A stretch of 64,000 bases of DNA, taken from the NCBI GenBank assembly GCA_910589415.1, contig OU342631.1, positions 6,634,001 through 6,698,000 on the forward strand, in the 5' to 3' direction. Every line of letters starts with the position of its first letter. Position 1 is the first letter of the stretch. Positions 55,730 through 64,000 of the stretch are shown here, piece after piece. A model generated the notes under the pieces. The model searched no databases, had not been told where the DNA came from, and saw nothing but the letters and a program-made list of their open reading frames with translations. A program made the position numbers and the translations under genes. Origin of the DNA: Malachius bipustulatus (Eukaryota; Arthropoda; Insecta; Coleoptera; Melyridae).

Positions 55730-57247
55730 TAATTAATTAATCGGAAATTCCCGCCAATTTAACTTGCTGCCGAATGAACTATGAGCCAACACCTCAAACT
55801 CCGTGGATTTTACTTGAGAATGGAATCCCAGGGGATCATCATTCCACCTGGGGGGTTATAATTGCAAACAAACGTTTGCAGACTGATGTAATCTATATGG
55901 ATATATCTAAAGCGTTTGATAGACTGCATCACAGGTTGTTGCTCAGAAAACTTGTACGTTATGGATTTTTTGACACCCATTTGGAGCTATTATTGTCCTA
56001 TCTGGACGACAGGTCTCAATACGTCGTAGTGATTGGCTTTCAATCCCGGAAATATCACGCAATATCAGGCGTGCCTCAGGGTTCGGTTCTTGGGCCTCTA
56101 CTTTTTAATCTTTTCATAAATGATATCGGCTAGGTCATCAGTACGGAGCATCTTTTATATGCGGACGACCTGAAGCTCTTTAGCAACATTCGAGATGATT
56201 CTGACTACACCAGACTCCAAAATAATCTAAATCTAGTCCGGTCCTGGTCTGTCAAAAACCACTTAACTCTAAATACATCGAAATGCTATGTAATGGTTTT
56301 CACTCTTAAAACTGCACCAATCCTTTTCGAGTATAAAATTGATTGTACACCGGTAAAGAGACCAGATACAGTCCGCGACTTAGGTGTCACGTTCGATCAT
56401 TCCTTGTCCTTTGTCCCTCATATGGAGAGTCTGCGGAGTGAATGTCTTCGATTGATGGGTTTTGTGCTTAGAACTTCTCGAGATTTCACAAATATCGCTA
56501 CCATCAAAACACTGTACTTCGCATTTATACGATCAAGACTCGATTACGCTTCTTTTATTTGGGCTCCTGGCTACGCGGTACATGTTAACTATACAGAAAT
56601 GATTCAGAAGAGATTCCTAAGGTACCTTCATTTCAAACTTACCGGTGCCTATCCGCCAATTGGATATCTTAGCGCAGATCTACGTGGCACGTTTGAGATT
56701 AGTTTATGTGAGAGGCGGGAGAATCATGCTTTGACATTTTTGAGTAAAGTGATCTCAGGGTCAATCGACTGTTCAGCTATCCTCTCATCTTTATCGTTCA
56801 GTGTTCCTCGCAGCTCAACAAGGAATCCTAGTGTCTTTTATCTGCCTGCACCGCGCACCAACGTACTAAAATTCTCTCCACTGCATCGAATTTGCTGTTT
56901 GGGCAATCTTAGTACCGGTACCAAAAGATATGTTATTTCTTTAAGCCTGATAGCTGTTCACTTCAAGTGTTCATTCGTTTATGTTATACCTACATTTGTA
57001 TACATATACCTACATTTGTTAAAAAATGTTAATTTTGTTTAGTCTAGCTATAGATAATGTCGCACTTGGTTTTTATTGTTGTTGTTATTATTATTATCGA
57101 TCTCTGTATGTTTTATGTTTAAACGGTTTTGTTAGTTTATAATTAGGTACCGATATGTTTATTTTGCCCTCTAGTGGCCTGTATGTCCCCTGTAATTGGG
57201 TTATATATATTACCTGTAGGGTGGGATGGAAATAAATAAATAAATAA
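55730..57247 (+). pseudogene. 5'-truncated non-LTR retrotransposon, reverse transcriptase part
   Basis: One reading frame from 55774 to 57042 is broken by a single TAG at 56131-56133. Reverse transcriptase motifs in order: YMDISKAFDRLHHRLLLRK (first catalytic Asp), SGVPQGSVLGPLLFNLFIND, then LLYADDLKLF (catalytic Asp pair) just after the stop, followed by a thumb-like region (RDLGVTFDHSLSF, FAFIRSRLDYASFIW, QKRFLRYL). This is the jockey/CR1-like style of insect LINEs. Endonuclease and ORF1 are absent. The 3' end is the (AAAT)n tail at 57230-57247, giving a full 3' end and a truncated 5' end near 55730. Confidence 0.93.
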
Positions 57248-58070
57248 TCTATTCACCGATTTAATACATCAAGAAACTAATTATCAGGAATCCAGATCGA
57301 GTCAACTCCCCAATCTATGAGAAGGGTTACCGTGGTACCGCTCAGCTCGCACCCAGCACGGTGGAAGGTGGACAGTTCGGGAAGCTCTGCTGCCGCAACT
57401 GCTCTGTCACATCCGACTGTTATAGTCGCTTATCTTCCTTGATTCCACCAATCTTACAGGATAGAAAATTAACCTTTTTATGCGACTTTTTTATCGCTAA
57501 TATTTCAGCATGACTTTGAAGGCATTTATATGGGTGTCTTTTGATGTCCATTACGGTGCGTTCCTTAGCTGCAACGTCATAAATGAAAAAAAAAACTTAC
57601 CTATGGCTGTGATTATAGACCAACTAGTCGACTAAAAAAATAAAATATCTACAAGACCCAAATTTTAATGGAAAAATAATACTCGCAAGCTTCATCTAGA
57701 TTGGTTTTCCAGCTTATGGGTGTTATGGGCGTTTAAAATATCTTGACCGGTACCTGTCATCATGACGCTTTCGGTTTTCGTATCTTTCCATTCCAACATA
57801 TGATATTAACGCCAACGTCAACATCTCTGATATTTCTGACATACTCCCAACTCCCAGTCGAATTACTTTCACCAGCTACAAAAATAGCCGCATCAATCTG
57901 TGGAGTTTGTGAGCTTCTTGGGCGGTGCTGCATTCTTAAAAAAATCTGTCATCCTGTCCAGATCGATTAATCATTACAACATTCCCGGAAACCTGTTAAA
58001 TATTAGAAGTGCTTTTGAAAATTGAAACCGGTAACTATTATAATTACTGCAACAAAATTGTAATTTTATA
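57248..58070. other. Intergenic, no gene recognised
   Basis: No supported coding or repeat feature. Confidence 0.4.
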
Positions 58071-58604
58071 CAGGGCGGCCCAACGAACACGAAACAGGCC
58101 TAACAACTTGGAAACTGAAGATGTGCGAGAAAAACGCCTAAACATGTCAATTTTGTTATCGAGGGGGCATATTTGCATGACAAATTTAACTATCCAAGAT
58201 CACCCCCTTGGCCAGGTCAGGTCAGCTACCCCTTTATCGTATATCGAGTATGAACATCATTACATTTGGTCATCTACTTTGTGATCAATTTTATTTCCCC
58301 CCTCATTTTCACAGGAAATTAATTGTTGAGGAAATCTGCTTTATCGATTCGCCCTGTAATATATTTTTAGGGGAAACCCAAAAAGTGAGATATCGTCGTA
58401 AAGAGAATTCAAGTAGTTTTCGAATGATGTATCACTACATATCTGTTCCCTATGATGATAAGCTAAAGGGGATGAACTTGGATAGTTAAATTTGTCATCC
58501 AAATATGTTCCCCTCGATTACAAAATTGACTGTTTCGGTGTTTTTTGCGTACATGTTCAGTTTCCAAGTTATTAGGCCTGTTTCGTTTTCGTTGGGCCAT
58601 CCTG
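58071..58604. mobile_element. TA-flanked foldback MITE
   Basis: Ends CAGGGCGGCCCAACGAACAC and the complement ending GTTGGGCCATCCTG, TA at 58069-58070 and 58605-58606. Arms of about 230 bp, including AACATGTCAATTTTGTTATC and TATCCAAGATCACCCC-like stretches. Confidence 0.92.
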
Positions 58605-58699
58605 TATTTATAATAATAATGTTTGTTCAATAATACTTATTAGTATCGAGTGATGAAGCAATTCGTTTGAAAGGACAAGAAATTTTTACATCTTATTCC

Positions 58700-58960
58700 A
58701 CAGTATGTGGGGCTCCAGATTACTGGCACCCTATCGGCGATCGGCGGTGGGTGAGGGCGCCGTTTGCGTCACGCGCCACCGGGCGGCGGCAGGACGGAGA
58801 TAGATGGCTGGCTGGCGGCGGCACGGGCGGTGCCCCGGGGGTTACTTTCATTAGCGTCGCCGCCTCCACTGTCTTGCCGTCGTTGCGTCGGTATGCTAAT
58901 GCGGCCGCCACGCCGGGGGAAATAATCAGTTAATTAAAGGGCCCAGTCACCTGGTAGTGC
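58700..58960. promoter_or_regulatory. Isolated GC/CpG-rich block
   Basis: Strongly GC-rich (GGCGCCGTTTGCGTCACGCG, GGCGGCGGCACGGGCGGTGC) with embedded TTTCATTAGCG, TATGCTAATG and CAGTTAATTAAAGGG. Both strands have short open frames, typical of CpG composition. A candidate CpG-rich regulatory module or unannotated first exon; not proven. Confidence 0.4.
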
Positions 58961-59729
58961 TCTCACACCTATACCAGCCTCGGAGAGGGTGGGCTATTAT
59001 TGATCCCCGCAATCGATATGGGCGGTTAAATAAATAGTACCGACACTTGATTATCATGCGATATCTTGCCCAAAAACTCATATGTTTATCAATCGGCTTC
59101 ATTAGTTAGATAAGCTTATCGTAAATTATCTTCATATAAATATGCAGGCAATTATTGTAAAAACTGTACCCGTATATGCGTCAAATTCTTGGTATAATAG
59201 TTTAGTTTCAGATCAAATGAAACAATAATAATTTATGTTTCCTGTTGGCTAAAATAGGTGTTTCCATCAGTATCCCTTTGCGGTTGCGGGACTTGCGGGG
59301 GTACAATAATTATTCTTAACCACTAGATGGAAAAACAGAATGACTTTGAAATGTGTATCTTTGTAGATATTTTTTGGAAAATATCGTTGATAAAAAATGC
59401 GCCCATCATCGAAATTCATGAAAAAGGAACAATAATAATTGACTTTTGTATTTTCCTCTGGACCCCTCCTTTAATAGAGAAGCCTGGGGGTACACCCCCT
59501 CGACCTCTCGAGGTGTCTCCAGCGCCCACGCGCCCACCGTCTTGAAGGCGGTCACCCAACCAACCCTCTACTCCGCCGCTGCCCCCATAGACTCTACCAA
59601 GTGAACCTCGATATCTGGATCACGAAACGATCGGAAATCAATAGGTACAAACTTCTCCGATTCATCACTGAAGAAAAAATCAAAAAGAAATGATTAAAAT
59701 CTGCAGACGTCAGATTCATGACGGAAATA
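58961..59729. other. Intergenic, no gene recognised
   Basis: A GC-richer pocket lies at 59455-59600. No coding or RNA gene supported. Confidence 0.4.
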
Positions 59730-60934
59730 CAGGCTGTCCCAATATTCCATGGAGATGGAGGAAGCACAAATTCCTGAGGTCAAAATATTCCGATTTAACC
59801 ATAAATGTTCCAAAATTCACCCTTTTTAAGATAAGGCCCTTGAAATATGGTCAACCAAAAACACGTTTTCCAGAATAAGTCAAAAATGATGGACTAACTG
59901 AGAAACTTCAAAATTGCATCGCCTACTACTATTGTTAAGAACAATAAACTGACAGAGTTTTACAAACATTGAATTACAGGGTGTTCCTGTTTTTGATATC
60001 TCGTATCACGTTCTATACCTTAGATTTTTTTATCCGCACGTCACTGATTGATTCTGTATTTATTCATCTGAAAACTAAAGTGCTTAAAGTTTTTGCACTC
60101 TTATAAAATTATCGCATCTTGAAAGGTTTTCCCATAATTAATTTTTAATGATGGACCCACGTAACGAAAACGCATCTTTGAAAATCTTATTTTAAAGAAA
60201 ATAATAATTTTCATTTCACAGAAACGATTTTATTCACATTTATTATTGGTCTTAAGAATAATAGTAGTAGGCGGTGAAATTAAATTTTCTCACTTTTTTT
60301 GGAAAATTATTGTATTTAGTCGACCCTCTTTATAAAGGGCTGCGTTTTGAAAAAGGGTCCATTCAAGACACAAATAATTGCGGTTAATTCGGCATATTTT
60401 CAAACCGAGAATCTGTGGTGGCACATTGTTGTTGAAATTATTATTTAAATTAAAATGCGATTTTCAACAATAATACCTCTTCAGTTAGTTTAAGTCCATC
60501 ATAAAAAATTAATTACGGGAAAACCGTGCAAGATACGAAACTTTTATAAGAGGGCAAAAATTTAAGTTAGAATTTAGTTTTTCATTAAAAAATAGAGAAT
60601 AAATCAGTGGTGTGCGTATAAAAAAGTACTAGGGTAAAAAGTGATAAGTGGCATGAAAACAGCAACACCCTGCTGTGTGTCAATGTTTGTAATACTCGTC
60701 AGTTAATTCGCCTTAACAATAATAATAATTATAGTTCGCTGTGAAATTTTGAAGTTTTTTACTTAATCCATTTTTTACTTGTTGTGTAACCCCCTTGACC
60801 CCTTGACCCCCTTTTAAGAGCCGTATCTTGAAAAGGGTGCCATTTTGGATATAAATAATTTCGGTTGAATCAGCATTATGTTGACCCCAGGAATCTGTGG
60901 TTGTTATATGTCCATTGAATTTTGGGACTGCCTG
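59730..60934. mobile_element. TA-flanked element with inverted ends, holding a nested element
   Basis: Ends CAGGCTGTCCCAATATTCCA and the complement TTTTGGGACTGCCTG. The inner pair at 59977-60672 is separate. Direct similarity between 60323-60405 and 60807-60880 (AAAGGGTxCCATT, ATAAATAATTxCGGTT) shows further internal repetition. Confidence 0.78.
59977..60672. mobile_element. Nested foldback CAGGGTGTTCCTG
   Basis: Left TA|CAGGGTGTTCCTGTTTTTG, right AAAACAGCAACACCCTG. Inner arm pieces pair (CCGCACGTCACTGATTGATTC near 60033 with GAGAATAAATCAGTGGTGTG near 60595). Confidence 0.78.
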
Positions 60935-62484
60935 TATATTTATATGGTTCAGATGTACCTACAAAATATCTTCTTTGTATTCGAATAAGTATATCCAACA
61001 TCCGAAGAATACATAAGAACAATCCGTTCCTCGTAGGTTTCTGCCTCCAAAGAAATTGTAACTTTGGTAAAGTATCTTTATTTGCAGGTCAAAAGTACTA
61101 CAAAGAAAGGCTAGTCTTTTATGTTTTTGTAACGTTCCTAGACAGTGTAGAGATGTTTTAAGAGGAAGATCTACATCTGTCTTCGTTCTTCCAGCTCTCT
61201 AGTTCCATAACGACTTGTCTCATAAAGTGCCTTTGGAAGTCAAATCTATCGCAAAGACAAAGAGATAATTTTAGAACATTTTGCGGTGTAGGAGATAAAC
61301 GAAAGATCTTAGCTGTGATAAAGTGTCATTGACAGTCAATGTGCCATGATTTTAGAGCTGTTCGAAACGGTATGGAGATAGACATATGGCAGAGGCACGG
61401 TGTTGAAGAAAAACTTCTTCTCCGTCTATCCAGCTTTCCATCGTAGTAAAACAAATGTGTCAAAAAAGACAATTAAGATAAAAAATTATGAAAAGTATCT
61501 TAATAGCGAAACAAAAAATGGTTTCTTTCCTAGGCTCAAAATATGACACCAGACGTATTTTCCAGAATTAAAAACGTATCTCTTGTATGAACCTTCTGCA
61601 GGAAACCTGGAAGACCAAACATTTTACCTTCCAGAGCAATGCAGAACAGTCGTACAAGAGAGACAAAAATAATGTGATTGTCAGGTAGCTGGTCAAATAA
61701 TAGAACTTCTAACCCCACACACATGTCTCATGTGTAATCTACGCATTGTTAATTTTGTAAACAAGCAAAAACTATATATTGAATAATAATAAATTTTTAT
61801 TTAACTTCAGCGAACTCAGAAATTACAGTAAATGATGGAATAATATGGAGAAATGTGCAAACAATGCTAAATTCAAGGAAAAGGAAAAATTTACGGAAAA
61901 AGTTTTAGTTTGGTATTCATCTTTTTGAAGGTTTTAAGCGAAATCTTATGTTACGTTCTAGGAAAAGCTTTGGAGCGCAGTCTGTTATATTATTGAAAAT
62001 TGTCTTTTTTTCTGATTGAAAATTTATTTTATTAAAGATCATTCTGGATACGAAATGAGGTTTTGACCGGATTCGACTTCTTGCACTTATTCCAGACAAA
62101 TAATTCAAAATTCATTTAGACGGCTTTCCTTATGTGAGCCAAAAAATTATAATCCCGTCAAACTTCCTGCAAACTATTGAATATTTTTGGTTACTTGTAG
62201 CACGAAAAGTGAAAAAAACGACGGTGAATGAACATCCCAAAATGGGGACCAATAACTACTAAGTATATAGAATGATATAATTTTCAGCCACTATGATCCA
62301 GAACACCCAGGAAGCTCTCGACGTTTCAAGAATTTCTGCTCTCTAGGTATCTAGGTATACAGGTGGTCACTTTCAACTGGCTCACCATTGGGATTTCCTA
62401 AACACCATGAGAGATACAGCGTCGGTTAAACTGGAGAAAAACTGCACAATTTGATGCTTAATAAGAATCTGAAACAAAATTCAC
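60935..62484. other. Intergenic, no gene recognised
   Basis: No supported coding or repeat feature. Confidence 0.4.
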
Positions 62485-62800
62485 GATATTTTCAGTCGTT
62501 ACTGAAATATCCTGAAAAAACTGGAAAATGAAGGTTTCTAATTTTTGCCATATCTTTTTTATTATTGAAAATTGTTATATAATTTTTTGTAGGTTAACAT
62601 ATGTCATCAAATGTTAACATTACAAAAATTTTCAAAGCCGACTAGATCCTACAGTTTTCATAGTCGTTTTCATGATTTTCATAGGGATCTAGTCGGCTTT
62701 GAAAACTTTCGTAATGTCAAATGGCTAGCCTTTGATGACTTATGTTAACCTACAATTTCCATTTTTCAGTTTTTTCAGGATATTTCAGCAACGACAGAAG
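62485..62800. mobile_element. Palindromic MITE
   Basis: Two layers of inverted repeat: outer GAAATATCCTGAAAAAACTG (62503) with its complement near 62770, and inner GTAGGTTAACATATGTCATC with its complement near 62735, closing on AAAGCCGACTAGATCC / GGATCTAGTCGGCTTT. Confidence 0.85.
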
Positions 62801-63515
62801 TAATCCAAAATTTTATTTCAGATTCTTAAAAAGCAAAAAAACCTTCTTGCGCATCAAACGCAGAAATAGTGTATTTTTTATGCGATTCAATTATGAAAAT
62901 TTTTGCCGCCTTTTAAATTGGCTTTCTGAATTTTTCCATAGTCAGGTCGAATTTGCGTAGTGGTTTACTGTGAAAATTCATTTCATTTCGTTTGAAAGCG
63001 TGCAATAAAATAGATTTTTACACATAATAAGCCAAAAAAAAATTGACAAAATTCAACAATTTCGTCCCTTTTCCTATACCCGCTACTGACTAACGATAAA
63101 AAGTTACAGGCGAGTTCTGAAAATCGAACATTTGAAATTTTAGAGAAATAAACATCATGTAAAAAAATAATAATCGAATAATCGAATAACTCCGCCATTT
63201 CTCTTATTTGCTTCTTGAAATTTTTGAGAGTTAAAGTTTATTAATGTAGTTGTCTACTCTGAAAATTTCAGGTAAATTCTCTCAAAAATGTGCTCATAAT
63301 CAGTTAAATAAATTTAGCCATTTTTACCATTTTCTTACCCACGCCACTAGCTTATTATTAAATAGTGTATTTTTATGCGATTCAATAATAAATATTTTCT
63401 TCCTATATTTTTTATAATGAATATAATGAAAAAATAATCCGATTTTTCTACCTATCAAAAAAAAAGAATGATACACTCTCGTGGTTTCGAACCCGCACCA
63501 ACAGTTTCCTAAGTA
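62801..63515. other. Intergenic, no gene recognised
   Basis: AT-rich, no supported feature. Confidence 0.4.
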
Positions 63516-63681
63516 AGAGCGTTTTCAGACCTAAACGACACGATACCGACACGACACAGGCAACTATCGGAGCATGCAAAAATGTATTATTGCAATAATT
63601 GCAATAATACATTTTTGCATGCTCCGATATAGTTGCCTGTGTCGTGTCGGTATCGTGTCGTTAGGTCTGAAAACGCTCTAA
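63516..63681. mobile_element. Near-perfect 166-bp palindrome (short MITE)
   Basis: Arms of about 80 bp start TAGAGCGTTTTCAGACC-like and close on TGCAATAATTGCA at the centre; GACACGATACCGACACGACA is paired without mismatch. Only one or two differences between arms. Confidence 0.93.
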
Positions 63682-64000
63682 GGATGTAATGAACTGATCC
63701 ACGATGCGTTTCATATTTCTAGTGATGATGGGGTAGATATATTATGTAGTAAGTCAGGTACCTACACCTACTCATTTTATTTTTTAAACTGGTCGTATCT
63801 TTGTTATTAAAAGACCAATTTGAATACTTTTTTCACCTGCATGTAGGTGATTTAATAGTCGTTGCGATTGTTTTTCTAATTTTCAGAACCATTCATAATT
63901 GAATGTGAAAAAAAATAAAAAAGAAATTGCGAACCATTTCATCAATTTAATAATTTTATATAAGTGTAAGCTAATTTTGCACAAGCGAAAAACTTTTTTA
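63682..64000. other. Intergenic to the window end, nothing recognised
   Basis: AT-rich sequence without supported feature. Confidence 0.4.

Noticed and set aside
1..64000. LTR retrotransposons or integrated viral sequences
   Set aside because: No paired LTRs, primer-binding site, gag/protease/integrase or viral gene was recognised.

Overview
The window is insect nuclear DNA. It is AT-rich, has GT-AG introns, carries two conserved animal genes, and is otherwise packed with DNA transposons. Order and species cannot be fixed from the sequence. Short GGTAGGTACCTACC-type runs are frequent at 27.4-31 kb and 37.6-38.7 kb.

Left part (1-25.7 kb): one long minus-strand gene. Twelve coding exons can be joined without a frame break, giving the first 1009 codons; the 3' end lies beyond base 1. 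The protein has an acidic/basic N-terminus, a Ser-Lys-Pro-Thr-Pro repeat tract, a charged helix, a proline-rich linker, a region with the layout of an IS1595/ISXO2 (Merlin-type) transposase whose first catalytic Asp is replaced by Gly, and five C2H2 zinc fingers. The fingers recall the POGZ/ZNF280/row group, but the family name is provisional.

Introns of that gene are loaded with mobile DNA. Intron 4 (6404-15133) holds a P-element-like transposon (7887-14661) with 31-bp terminal inverted repeats and 7-bp flanking direct repeats. It carries a same-strand THAP-domain transposase gene of which five exons survive. That gene is cut off by a foldback element, and the transposon also contains a TA-flanked 3.4-kb element that itself contains another foldback. 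Intron 10 is almost filled by a pogo/Tigger-type MITE.

Middle (25.7-43 kb): the start region of the long gene, then repeat-rich DNA with nested foldbacks and a broken mariner-like transposase, then an intronless HES/E(spl)-type bHLH-Orange-WRPW repressor gene (38694-39455, minus). GC-rich blocks sit at its 5' end and about 3 kb upstream; the second may be a regulatory module.

Right part (43-64 kb): no host gene recognised. It holds two dead non-LTR retrotransposon fragments (45.4 and 55.7-57.2 kb), foldback and palindromic MITEs, a 190-bp inverted duplication 5.4 kb apart, arrays of an A4T4-centred 20-22 bp repeat, and isolated GC-rich blocks (54.0 and 58.7 kb).

The dominant repeat theme is a set of TA-flanked elements beginning CAGGGTG or a close variant, with arms of up to about 400 bp, repeatedly inserted into one another. 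They resemble the ends of the mariner-like elements in the same window. Several families with different outer arms share one inner core.
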